Source: Inonotus obliquus | Lineage: Eukaryota; Basidiomycota; Agaricomycetes; Hymenochaetales; Hymenochaetaceae | Direction: 5' to 3' | Length of the DNA stretch: 64,000 nucleotides | NCBI GenBank assembly: GCA_032164295.1 | Contig: JAJHTX010000010.1 | Span: 1,488,001 to 1,552,000 of the forward strand | In this document: positions 1 through 10,988 of the stretch, in pieces | Numbering within the stretch: the stretch's first letter is position 1 | Layout: each line of letters starts with the position of its first letter | Made by a program: the position numbers and the translations under genes | The notes under the pieces: generated by a model | Database searches by the model: none | What the model saw: only the letters and a program-made list of their open reading frames with translations | What the model was told of the DNA's origin: nothing

Positions 1-479
1 GTCTTGGATATGACAGCACTCTGTTGGGAATACTCGCACGGCAAGCGGCCCATACTACGTCGTTCAACCCGTTGTCCACAACCAAGTTCAAGCGGGGACA
101 AAAACTATCGCTCAGTGATGGCTTCTACATTCCCTCGAGCAGAACCTATCCGTCGCTCGATGCCTTTGTCTATCAAAACAAGGTAACGACATTGTTTCAA
201 GTTACCGTCGATAAGGAACAAGGCATGAATGAGGAAAGACTGAAATTCCTGCTGGAGTCTGGCGCAGAAGTTCTGGATGTCATTGTTGTGACTTGTCCAA
301 TGAAAGGTAACAGGGGTGGGACTGAAAAACTGATTATCGATATGAGGATACGAAAATTGCTGCGCAACGTTTATCATCTCATACTTCACAATGAGGATGA
401 CGAATCTGATGAAGAATCCGGAGAAGGGGAGGGCAGTAGTGTTGAGCTCACCGACTCCATTGATATCGACGTTGATTAA
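1..479 (+). CDS. 3' end of a Crinkler/RHS-like gene (5' truncated)
   Basis: The reading frame is already open at base 3 and runs to a TAA at 477-479, so only about the last 158 residues are present. The visible part has a pattern I associate with the C-terminal ends of fungal Crinkler/RHS-like NTPase-nuclease proteins: a 'GFYIPS' strand, 'PSLDAFVY', then 'LFQVTVDKEQGM' and a later hydrophobic strand 'VLDVIVVTC'. In that family this region is a restriction-enzyme-like fold next to a P-loop ATPase. The tail is strongly acidic (a Glu/Asp/Ser-rich run followed by DIDVD). The family name rests on remembered motif style, not on an alignment. No promoter or start is visible, and a MITE lies 165 bases downstream. 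Confidence 0.45.
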   Translation, partial: LGYDSTLLGILARQAAHTTSFNPLSTTKFKRGQKLSLSDGFYIPSSRTYPSLDAFVYQNKVTTLFQVTVDKEQGMNEERLKFLLESGAEVLDVIVVTCPMKGNRGGTEKLIIDMRIRKLLRNVYHLILHNEDDESDEESGEGEGSSVELTDSIDIDVD

Positions 480-643
480 ATGTCTCAAACCATCATGTAC
501 AATATGTACTGTTGTCTGTCCAGATTTCCTTTGTTGAGTATATAGTTCGATCCCGTAGTCCACCGCACCACGACTGAGGTGATACCTTCAATAGGCATCA
601 TGTACACGCACACTATTAATACTCTATTTATTTTTCCGTAGAG

Positions 644-1139
644 TTAGAGCCTGTTCGGCTGCATTGCCGCGCGCGGTCGTCCCCGCGAGAAAACGAGATC
701 ACGATCTCATGGGATCATGACCTGCGGTTGCGGTAGAGGCGGCTGTTCGGCTTCTCTTTCCTCAACCGTGTCCGGTTGTGATTTTTCCCTTTTTTGGGTT
801 GAGATTGCGATACGGGTCTGACCTGTATCTCAATCTCAGGTCGTCCAACCTCATCTCAGTATCTCATCCATCCATCACAACTCAACCACAAAAAAATCCA
901 ATAAAAATGTAAAAAATAATGTAGTCATTAGGGCCTATCGTCTGGTGTGCATTTTTCAATTTTTATGTGGTTGCAATGTGGTGCTATGGCCCTTCAGCAA
1001 AAGTGAGGGTTTTGACACTGGCCGTGAGAAATATCTCATTGAGGTGCTCCCACGACCTCTACCACAATCTTGCAAATGGTCAGATTGTGGTAGAGGGAGA
1101 TTGTGACCGCGCGCGGCAATGCAGCCGAACAGGCTCTTA
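644..1139. mobile_element. MITE-1, Harbinger-like (490 bp, TTA duplication)
   Basis: Bases 647-678 are an exact 32-bp inverted copy of 1105-1136. The ends read GAGCCTGTTCGGCTGCA inwards. They are flanked by TTA at 644-646 and again at 1137-1139, a 3-bp target duplication typical of PIF/Harbinger elements. The interior has no coding frame of useful length but holds further palindromes, for example CCACAATCT (1060-1068) against AGATTGTGG (1082-1090), and CpG-rich GCGCGCG next to both ends. This is a non-autonomous element; no transposase is in the window. Perfect termini suggest a recent insertion. Confidence 0.9.
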
Positions 1140-1218
1140 TTTATGGGTACTATACAACACCACGACCGCAAATACTACGTCCTGGATTCCCGCAGGTCAA
1201 CGTAAGGTTATAAGATAC

Positions 1219-2889
1219 TCAAGATAGTTTTGCATAAAACACGTCGTCTAGTTCAAACACGCCACTCTTCCACCTTTCACAGTTACAAAATTCGACCTTC
1301 ACCTTGTCCAACCCGACTGACCTCAGATAATCAACGATGCCCGTCATGAAACCCTCATCGAAACTACAATCCGTAAAACGAACAAGCTGTCGCAGAGGGG
1401 CGGAAGAGGTATGCATGCCGACGAACCGTTTAAAACGACGGCAGTCATTCAGCGAGAACGACTCGAGGTGATGAGGAGCAAATCGGATGATTTCGTCAAG
1501 AGTCTCGGCGTCTACCACACCCATCCTCAATTCGAGGTCCTCAAGCAACGTCATGGACTGTAGCAAAGTACGAAATTCCTCTCGAGCCACTATTTCTCCC
1601 TCTCCCAGTCCTAGTTTTAGCGTTCGTAGGATCGGCATGCGAAGTTTCGTAGTCAACAAAGTCGAACCGACCTTTGAGTAGGTGTTACGGTCCGAAATGA
1701 CACACGAGACAATGCTAGGCATGGTCACTACCAGTGACTCGCCGTACGTGTCCCAGTAAACAATGTCATCATATCCTACATAAAGGACGAGCTCTTGAAG
1801 TGCTTTCGAAACAGACAAAAAATCGAGCAACTCGGACAGACGAACGGAACGCACATGAACTTGACCTAATCGAAAACGAACCAGGTGTTTGGCAAGGGAT
1901 GGGTGTGGAATGAAATTGACCTCCAGACTGAGAAGTGAAGGAAGGTCGACGGATTCGTAAAAACGTGTGCCTCGGATAAAAAGGTGTAGATCCTGAAGAG
2001 AATTTGCGTTTGCAAGGAAATTCCTCAGGGAATCCAGTTCATTATCTCGAATTCGGTCCAATATACACCGAACCAGGTTCCTTCCGAGTGGGGTTGCTGG
2101 AACGAAGTCGGCCTCTAGGTGTTCGAGGTATGGAAAGTATCTTTCATTAAGGATATGAATGCTGGGTACGTCGCGGGTGTCCCGTATCACCAAACTACGG
2201 AGTTTCCGCTTGTTCCCGCCAGACAGAATCGGCCCAACATCCTCCCAGGATGATTCGTTGAAAGAAGTAAATTCCAGCTCTTCCGGTCCAAGAGATAGAA
2301 TACATTCCACTGAAGAAAACGCGGATCTGGGACAAAGGCGGGCCTTCAGCGAAACAAACCGATTCCCCTCAGCAATTGCAATAATCTGCTCCGGTGATAG
2401 GCTTGAATTGATGCGATACCCATCCCACATCCTCCGCATCGACATCATCACTCTCCTGAACCTCTTGCACACCAGGGAAAGCGCCACTTTCTCCACCAGC
2501 GTGGTCGCGGCAAGGACAGATATCTCCGCAAGCACTTCGTCCGGGAGCAGATTTAGCCCATAGTTCAAAGCAGCGCACGAGACCTGACTTTTGAACACCT
2601 CGAGCTTCCTTTCGATCTGTTTTACTCTGTCGAACACCGTCGTCGCGATCGCCTTGAGCCTACGGAATGGCTCGAGAGAGGATTTATACGATCTCCGCAT
2701 GGACTTGAGGCGATTCGCGGCGTCCTCATTCGAGTTTTCGCTGTTCAACTCGGTGAGAGTTATAGAGTATTTTCGTTGCGTTTCCCAACTCACCACTCAG
2801 AAAATATCAAAGCTGTGCTATCCAACCCGTCTTCTACCAGTGTCCATACCAGCCTGCTCGAGAGCGGAGAATGCCTCGGAATCAAGCAT
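1219..2889 (-). CDS. F-box / leucine-rich-repeat protein
   Basis: F-box proteins are substrate-receptor subunits of SCF ubiquitin ligases, binding Skp1 through the F-box. The main exon (from about 2754 down to 1219) has a basic coiled region ('VKQIERKLEVF'), then an F-box-like segment 'LLPDEVLAEI' through 'VCKRFRRV' and 'MRRMWDGY'. It continues with irregular leucine-rich repeats ('LEDLELRMG', 'LRSLVIRD') to the end. I place the start at the ATG at 2889 (MLDSEAFSALEQ) because the same leader is preserved in the decayed copy at 5029. It joins the main exon in frame through a 78-nt GT..AG intron; this intron is inferred. A TATATAA lies about 115 bases upstream. The target protein is unknown. 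Agaricomycetes carry hundreds of such genes. Confidence 0.75.
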
Positions 2890-3002
2890 GATACTGCACT
2901 TCGGTAAGCACAGACTCGCGGAAAAAAGGAGTCTCCCTGATTCTATTGCATCTGTTTGAGAGAGAAAGAAGAGATGAATGGATGGGATTGAGTCCTGACC
3001 GA

Positions 3003-3010
3003 TTATATAA
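3003..3010 (-). promoter_or_regulatory. TATA-like box of the F-box gene
   Basis: A TATATAA lies on the minus strand about 115 bases before the proposed ATG at 2889. The equivalent place upstream of the decayed copy reads TACATAA, so the box is lost there. Confidence 0.35.
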
Positions 3011-3450
3011 TGATCGTCGATTCGCAACCCTCCCCCTAATCACGAGTCACATAAAGATGATCACCTAACAACTTGATTCTTAACTCTGATCTTCTAGTAC
3101 TCCTGTTGACGTTGCCTGCTCCTCGCTTTGTGGCTGCTCGACTAACACAGATACGCTCATCTGAAAAAAGTGTTCTCCTTACTGGGCCTGGAGTACGAGG
3201 AGGGAAAAATCCAATAGCAGTGTTTCAACTTCCAGGCTTTATTCGTACATAAATGAACTGGAAGGTCCCAGTCCTCCAGCTCGGCCTTCGACTTGAAATA
3301 CTTTTATCCCTCTCGAACATCATGATGCTGTCCTCTTTTCTACATTGTGAGGGCAGACACCACTACTATCAAGTCTCTGCGTCTAGTCTTCAGCCAAAAT
3401 ATCAGCTACTTCAAGCATAACTGGCGCCTCTCGCAGGCTTACGGCGATCA

Positions 3451-3865
3451 GTGGAAATGATGGACCTTGACTTTGCCTCGGCCATCCTCGACCCTAGTGA
3501 CCCTACGTGTATTACGAAAATTCCATCGGGAACGAAGCTCGATATAAGCACTAAGTTGGGTATGGTAGGAGCCAAAGACAAGCATAGCGTATATGTTCCT
3601 TGTGATCGATTGTTTGACATGCAAGCCAAGAGCATGGATATGTTCTCTAACTCCTGGATGGCACTCATTGACTCACGGCACTGTCAAATTCAATCCGGAT
3701 AATGATTCATGGGTCTCCGTAAGTCGTTCTGCGACGGTAGCGTGGTCTTTGTTTCCCGTTGAGACTGATGCTCTTGACGGAGGTGTGGTATTGTATAACG
3801 CAAATGTACGTGGATTCACGACTGATCCCGCAGATTTTACTCGCGAATCATTGACCACTCTCTAA
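3451..3865 (+). other. Unassigned coding-like stretch, possibly a gene relic
   Basis: Two overlapping plus-strand frames (3451-3702 and 3593-3865) give protein-like sequence, e.g. 'DPSDPTCITKIPSGTKLDI' in the first and 'GTVKFNPDNDSWVSVS' in the second. The frame changes near 3660 with no convincing intron. I recognise no domain. It sits between the F-box gene and its decayed copy and may be a broken gene caught up in the duplication. The rest of 3030-4140 shows nothing I can name. Confidence 0.2.
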
Positions 3866-4141
3866 GATCGTTCAAATTCACCGTTCCTGCTCACCATCGT
3901 TCTTATGAACAAGTACCCTCGTCGAGGTACGCCAGAGGTCTATTCAGTTTGGAACGTCGAAAGTGTAACACGCTGAAGGCTATCATAACGCGTTGGAATT
4001 TGACCAGTTTGTTTGCGATCGACGCATTATCTGCCGTCACTCGGCCCAGTAACTTCCTTTGCGGGATGAGCTCAAATTTAAATTCTGGCGGTCTTCTGGC
4101 CGTCCGAGTCTGTCAAGGTTACATGTTTTATTCCGTAGTCT

Positions 4142-5029
4142 GAAGTGAATTTGCGTTTGCAAGGAAATCCCTCAGAGAATCCAGTTCATCATATTGAAGT
4201 CGGTCCAATCTGCACCGAACCAGGCTCCTTGCGAATGCGTTTCCTGGAACGAAGTCGGCCTGCAGGTTCTGGAGGTGTGGAAAGTTCCATCCTTTGAGCA
4301 TTTACAAGCCGGGTACGTCGCGGGTATGTTGTATCACCAAACTACGGATATTCTGCGCATACCAGCCAGCCAGAATCGGCCCCAAACTCTCCCAGGATGA
4401 TTCGTCGAAAGAAAAAAATCCCAGCTCTTCCGGTCGGAGGGATAAAATATATTCCACGGAAGGCAATGGGGATTCGGGATAGAACCAAGCCTGAAGCGAA
4501 ATAAAGTTGTTCGCCTCAGCAACTGCAATGATCTACTCCGGCGACTGCTTCGAGTCGATGCGATACCCATCCCACACGCGCCGCATTGACATCATCACTC
4601 TCCTGGGCCTCTTGCCCACCAGCGACAGCGCCACTTTATCCACCAGCGTGGTCGCGGCAAGGACGAATATCTCCGCAAGTACCTCGTCCGGGAGCAGATT
4701 CAATCCATAGTTCATAGCAGTGCAGGTGACTCGAGCTTCCTTTCGAACTGTTTTAGCCTAGTACTCTGTCGAGCACCGTCGTCACGATCGCCTTGAGCCT
4801 TCAGAATGGCTCGAGAAAGGATACATACGATCTCATGGACTTGAGGCGATTCACGACGTCGTCATCCGAGCTTTCGCTGCTCAGGATGGTGAACATCATA
4901 GGTATTGTCGATATGTTGACCAACTCGCAAATAACGCAGCCGTACGGTGCTGTCCAACCTGTTCTCGACAAGCGTCCATCCCACCGCTGCAACCTGTTCG
5001 AGAGAATAGAATGCTTCGGAATCAAGCAT
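4142..5029 (-). pseudogene. Truncated, decayed copy of the F-box gene
   Basis: The DNA from 4142 to about 5150 matches the 5' half and upstream region of the neighbouring F-box gene (about 1995-3020), on the same strand. Readable pieces are the leader MLDSEAFYSLEQ, the segment around 'NRLKSM' and the F-box 'LLPDEVLAEI'. The copy is dead: a TGA replaces the CGT codon after 'LEPF', a TAG follows 'SKQSPE', and the match stops within the first leucine-rich repeats. Similarity extends into the promoter, so this was a segmental tandem duplication rather than retroposition. Confidence 0.85.
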
Positions 5030-5149
5030 GATAGCGTGCTTCGGTATGTTAGGCTCGCGGAGTTTCTCTGGTTGATGATATTGTCGAAGAATGGATAAGT
5101 TGAGATTGGGTACAAACAATGACCGATTACATAATGATCATCGATCTCG

Positions 5150-5737
5150 GTTGCACCCGTACAGATGCGTACAGTAACCCTCGTCCCACCAGTGGTCCCA
5201 GTCGACCAGCATGTTAGAGAAGAGAAGAAGAGCGACAATGGTCAATTCTTCATCAGATATTTTACGCTGCAGCGGCACAATGATGTCACCGCTATCGCCA
5301 TATGTCGAGTATCGATTTTGAATATAATTTTTATCGAATTTCTATGCCACAAGTCCTGGCTCAGGTTCACGTACATACCTCTATTCTACCTGACCCAATT
5401 TCTCTTCTCTTCTTATTTAGAAACGTTTTACATACACTATGGATGGTGGATATAGGTGGTCAGAGCAAAAATGAGTGAATCTCATTAACCTGAGCAAAGG
5501 TAGTAGTACCTTAATCGTAACGCTGCATTTAGTTTCTGGATTCTTTATCTCCGTCAGCCACCCCACGATCACATGTCTTGTAAAATCATCATTGAAATGA
5601 GATACACCCCTACAGATCGCAAAGCCAATTCCGGAGATAACTGCATGGGCAAGTGCCTAGTGACTATTAGTACTTCCAACGACAATCAGCAAAAGAAAGG
5701 CGGAAAGAGTCAAGGAGAACAAAACACATTTTTCCGG
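5150..5737. other. Intergenic, no feature seen
   Basis: AT-leaning sequence between the decayed F-box copy and the 3' end of NLR-1. I see only short frames and no repeat. Confidence 0.5.
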
Positions 5738-8700
5738 TTACGACTGAGTATGTGTAAAGCATTCTGTCCATTCCTCCCCAAGAGCCGCATCAGTAATATC
5801 AATCTTCGTAAGAAACTCACATCCGAAGATGGAGATATTCCTGGGTCGCCAGAGTGTAGCGCGAAGGTCTGGAGGAATCCATAAGAGTAATTCATGTCGA
5901 CCATGTCCAGGATGTATCCATCCATTATCGCCCAACACCCAATCCATCAAGTCTCCGTTCCTCCTCGCAGTTACGTCTGTGAGACTGCCGTGGCTGTTGT
6001 TAGATGGTTGGAGAAGGTGCGCTACGTCCCATGTTCTAATGGTGTTGTCGTATGAACCTGAAACGAGTCGTGAACCATCAGGAGATAAGGCAAGGGAGAA
6101 AACGGCACTCGTGTGTCCATCGAGGATCTTGCAAGTGTTCGAACCGCTTTCTAAATCCCAGATTCGTATGGTGGAGTCTCCGGAACCAGAAATAACATGT
6201 TTCCCATCACGAGAGAAGACTGAGTAGAAGATGGTATTCGTGTGTCCTTTCAAAGGTTCACCGACTATCTTCCGACTCTTTACGTCCCAGATAATTACGG
6301 TTTTGTCTGCTGAGGTTGAAGCAAGTCGTGTACCATCCGAAGAGAAGTTGACAGAGTAGATCTTGTCAGTGTGTCCTGTCAAAGGTTCGGAAATGCATTC
6401 CCATGTTTTCGTGCTCCATATTCTATTCGTCCCGTCGCGTGAACCCGATGCAAGCAGTGTTCCGTCTGGAGAGAACGCCACTGAAAATACGACATCCGTA
6501 TGACCGCGCAATGGCCCAGCGACAAGCGACCCAGTACCCAACTCCCAAACCCTAATCGTATGGTCATCAGAGCACGAGGCAAAGAACGAGCCATCTGGCG
6601 ACAATGAGACGCAACCGACTCCACCAGTATGCCCTTCAAGCGGATTGTACATCAGCGCACCATTCTCGGTGTTCCAAACTCGAATTGTTCTGTCTTCTGA
6701 ACTTGAGATGACTCGTGAGCCGTCTAGCGAGAATGTAACCCATCGAACTCGGCTGTTATGACCCAGAAGAGGTCCTAAAACGACTTCCCCGCTCTTGGCG
6801 TCCCAAACTATGACCGACTTGTCCACGGAGACAGACGCAATGCGATTTCCATCGGACGATAACGCGATGCATGCAATGGCAGATGTATGGCCCAGAGATC
6901 TTGCAGGCTCGTCAACTTTGGCGTTGGCGTCCCATATCATCACCGATCTATCAGAAGCACCCGATGCGATATAATTCCCATCAGGCGACCATGCGACACA
7001 TCGGATTGTGCTCGGATGTCCCTTGAAAGGACCAGAAGCGACTCGTCCATTCCTTGCATCCCAGATTATTATCGTGTTGTCCGCGGCAGCGGAGACGATA
7101 CGCGTGCCGCAAGGAGAGTATGCGACAGACATGACTGCTAGCGTATGTCTAGACAATGTAAAAACAATGTTTCCATTTTCCGCATCCCAAATCTTCACGG
7201 AATTATCTCTAGAACCTGAGACAACGTGCTTGCTATCTGGGGAAAACGCGACCGACCAAACCCAATGAGAGTGTCCCTTGAGAGGTTCGAGAAAGGGCTT
7301 TCTACTAGTTACTTCCCAGATAATGATTGTCTGGTCATCGGAGCCTGAGGCTAGTCGCGTGCCATCTGGGGAGAATGCAATGGATTTAACTTCACCAGTA
7401 TGGAGTGTTAATCGGTCTGAAATGAGTTCTCCTTTCTCGGCATCCAGGAATATTATAGTTTTGTCCGCGGATCCGGACGCCATCATCGTTCCGTCAGGTG
7501 AAAATACGACAGACCAAACAATGCCCTCGTGGAACTTAAGTGGGCCTAGAACCAAATCACCTTTCTCGACATCCCATACTCGTATCGTAGTGTCCCAAGA
7601 ACCCGATGCAATTCGACTTCCATCCGGAGAGAAACACAGCGACATGACACCGTTAGAATGTCCCGTTAGAGGAGCACAGATCTCTTCTCCATCGTCAAGG
7701 TCCCAGACCTTGATGGTTTGGTCTCGAGAGGACGACGCAAGCAGCTTTCCATGCGGTGAGAAAGCGACGGAGTAAACTGGACCAGAATGACCGTCTAACA
7801 CTTTCAGGTGCATCGGAGGCCTTTTAACACCTTGCCGTTCTACCCTTGCCAACGCACCAACTTGCCTTGAATAATGTTGTGCAACCAGCGAATCATGCTT
7901 TGCAAGGGTGACCATGGAAGTATAGATATGTGGTGTGCACTGGGAAATAGCTGGAGCATATATATTCGCGAGGTTGCTGGCGTCCCGTAGGAATGCAGCC
8001 GTATTCGTCTTGCTATACTAGTTACTAATCAGATACATGAATGCAGGAATGGTAGAAAACCTACATCGGACCACGTAGCAGCATCCAGAAGCGCTCGGCT
8101 GGCAACGCGGTGGAATGACTTGATTAAACAGAGGACCTCAAACCAAAATAGGAGACGTCGATGGACGAAATCCGAAAGCTTGCCGAGCATATCGCGCGAG
8201 TCCGGGACATCCAGGAGATGCTGTGACCAATAGAGGCATGCGTACTCGAGGTGAGAAGGAACGCATTTCTTGACACGGTCCGGAAGCCCTGGAACTTCGT
8301 CATTACGGACGAAGGACGACTCCAGACCGCATACATTGAAACGCAGGAGATCGGACATGATTAGAAAGCAGCGCTCGGAACTGTAACGCTTCGCTTTGGA
8401 GATGTCTATGAACCATGGGTCCTCAGCGCGGTCCGAGGACAAGAGGTAGTCCGAGAAGGATGTATGGAACAGGCTGACCGTGCCTCCCTCTGTATAAGCA
8501 ATCAAACTACGAAGGTTCGACAAGACGAGTCGTGATGTTTCATGCGGCTTCCAGCCGAGAAAGTCATCGATTGCTTTTATGGAGAGCGGGACTTTGCTGA
8601 GGAGAATCAGAGCTAGGACCATCTTAAAGCGGTCCTTCGATCTTTCGCTCTTCCAATTGATTCCTGAGTTTCGGAGCACTGTAGCGTATAGATCGTCTAG

Positions 8701-10932
8701 TCCAAATCCAGAAAGAGACCTTGAATCTCTCGCTAGACAGTCTAGTTGATAGGACGGATCGTCACTGTCTCTCACTGTTTTCACCGCGATCGATGCCCAT
8801 ATAAACAATCCGTTAGCCGCTTTTCCAAGTGACTCGATTTCTTCCTCCAAACTCTGATCCTCTGGGACCTCCACCTGTCTCTCTGTAAAGGTGACCTTCA
8901 TTTCCGTGAGAAGGTAGACAAGGACATCCTGTCGGCTGGTTTCCGTTGCGTTGTCCAGTTTCAACACATGCACTGACTCCGGCGGCGAAGAAAGGAATAT
9001 GTCGATGTCCAGTTCTCTTCGACTGGTAATAAGAAAGCGGCAGAAGTTCGGTAGCTTTGGAAAGTCTCGTAAAAGGAGGCCCATCAGACTGCGCCTCACA
9101 GTAGGCGTCCCGCATTCATCAAGAGCATCAAGGACAACGAAAATGGGTCCTGATGCCGATTTGGAAGCAGCATCGAGTGGTCGTAGTAAGAGTTTGGTGA
9201 ATTGCACGGCTGAGGATGCCGTCAGGATGTCTTTATCATTTTCAATCTCTGACAGGATGCTTGATCCGATGGATGGATCAAACAACGCAAGCTTGTACGC
9301 GATCGTCCTGATAACCGAGGTTGGTTCGCTCTTCCCTCTCTCGAAGAATAGAAAGGCACCAAGTCGAGACATTTCGCGGAGCTGGTTCGCGATTGTCATG
9401 CTGACGGTACTCTTTCCCGAGCCGGCCACGCCGTGCAACCAGAGTGTGTTCTGGTTCGTATCCGAAAAAAACCACTCCATTATTTGTTGCCTGATTTCTG
9501 TTCGTGTCCCAGGTAGGCAAAGAGGACGATCAAAGGCTTCGAATAAGGCTGGGTCCAGACGCTCACGTAGCACGGATAGACGCTGGTGGCTCACTAATAA
9601 ATGCCTATTAAGTAGAGCCTCATAACAAGACGAATAGACTGCGCACGAATTTCGTCAATTCCTTTCAAAATACGTGATGATACAATGGCTGTCTGGAGAA
9701 TCGTGCCGGAGTTGATTTGGTCCTTAAATTGCCTCAAAGCAGCTTCAAACTCGTCGATCTTCTCCGTGGCGCCCATGTCCAGCATCCGTCCTAGTTGATA
9801 TCACTAATAGGCAGTACTACTGGAGATGGATCACTTACCGAGAAAACTACGTTGTGTATAGCGGCGTATAAACATGCAGCATTCTGCTATCTGCTTCAAC
9901 AGACCCTCGATGGACTGTCGTAAACTCGCGACCTTATCCTTAAGTGTCTGCCTCTCACGGACAAATGTGAAGGCGTCTTCCATACAATGAACGAGATCGA
10001 CGAGCTTTCTGTCCGCCTGGAAGGTATGATTAACCACCTGCAAATCACCATGAATGAGATCCGCGGCGGGAGGTACTGAGTACGAATCACTAAATACCTG
10101 GTATAAACCTGACGCTAGCGAAAAAGCTACGGTCAGGAATGGGTGAATCTAGCGACGCACATAAGCTTCGTTGCGCGATGGAGAACATCAATAGACTCAC
10201 TTCAGACACAGCATCCATAACAACCCGAAGTGTCTCCAGTTTCGATAGCAGCCCTCCAATAGCATTATACAGTTCTCCTTGGCCACACAATCGAGTAACG
10301 CCGTCGCCTTTTGACTGTAGGGCATCGATAGGACCTGCAGGTCGCGATAGGACATCCTCGACGGCTGCTGCGTAGTCGTGCTCCACATTGGACATAGCAT
10401 TTGATACTTCCAGGCATAGAAAGAGGAAGCCTATTGTCGTCGCCGTCCTCGATGACAGGCTTAAGCGTACTGCAAGCATGATTGTGTTAGCAAGGAGGAT
10501 AAAACAAAGAATTGACAATGTTACCTTCTCCATTGTTATATCCCTCCAACAAATCGGAAATCTTCACACTAGCGAGGCCTATGCGGCGGTCCGATGACCA
10601 CAATGATTTATGCTTTACGGTGATCTCGAATGTTGCGGAATCATCCGAGGAAGAACTATGGAATTTGCGTCAGACTCGCAAAAGAAAGCATGCTGGTCAC
10701 TTACAATGCGAGAGACTCGTTCCAGGCTGGGGATATATTTTTCTTGATGACTCTGGTCTGTTTGATGACGTCGCCGAGCCGTACCTCCACATATGGATTT
10801 GGGACTTTGCTACATAGTCGTCGATTGTGTCGTAAGTCTTCAACTCGTAATACTGAGACAAACGTCAGACCAGGTGAGCTAGGGAGAGTAACGGAAGCAG
10901 AGCGCACCTTTCAGTATGTACTCGACGGTCAT
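5738..10932 (-). CDS. NLR-1: C2-NACHT-WD40 receptor-like protein (1591 aa)
   Basis: NLR/STAND proteins are ATP-driven switches for non-self recognition and regulated cell death in fungi. Nine exons: 10932-10908, 10852-10705, 10655-10525, 10469-10201, 10148-10098, 10037-9839, 9790-9647, 9593-8065, 8017-5738; they sum to 4776 nt, exactly 1592 codons. Residues about 1-100 form a C2 domain ('PYVEVRLGD', 'SPAWNESLAF', 'TFEITVKH'). A helical linker follows, with the family motif 'HPFLTVAF'. The NACHT has Walker A GVAGSGKST (about 377-385), Walker B FVVLDALDE (about 474-482) and 'LITSRRE'. From about 905 there are 14 WD40 repeats (two seven-blade propellers). A tail with 'WVLGDNGW' and 'LLLWIPPDLR' is shared with NLR-2. 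No broken codon was seen. The start is supported by the matching leader in NLR-2 (MTVEYILK / MSIEYCLR). Confidence 0.9.
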
Positions 10933-10981
10933 GTGTATCAGGAGGCGAGAAACACCTCATACCCTACGCCCATCCCATTCA

Positions 10982-10988
10982 TTATATA
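10982..10988 (-). promoter_or_regulatory. TATA-like box of NLR-1
   Basis: TATATAA on the minus strand about 50 bases upstream of the proposed ATG at 10932. Confidence 0.35.

Noticed and set aside
6887..7775. Long plus-strand frames across the WD40 region
   Set aside because: They are antisense shadows of the repeats; composition follows the WD40 codons and no domain is seen.
7170..7930. Tandem DNA repeat array
   Set aside because: The periodicity is the roughly 129-base WD40 repeat of the coding sequence, not a separate satellite.
5738..9594. NACHT exon and WD40 exon as two separate genes
   Set aside because: A GT..AG intron at 8064-8018 joins them in frame (SD / YSKTN), and the same join exists in NLR-2.
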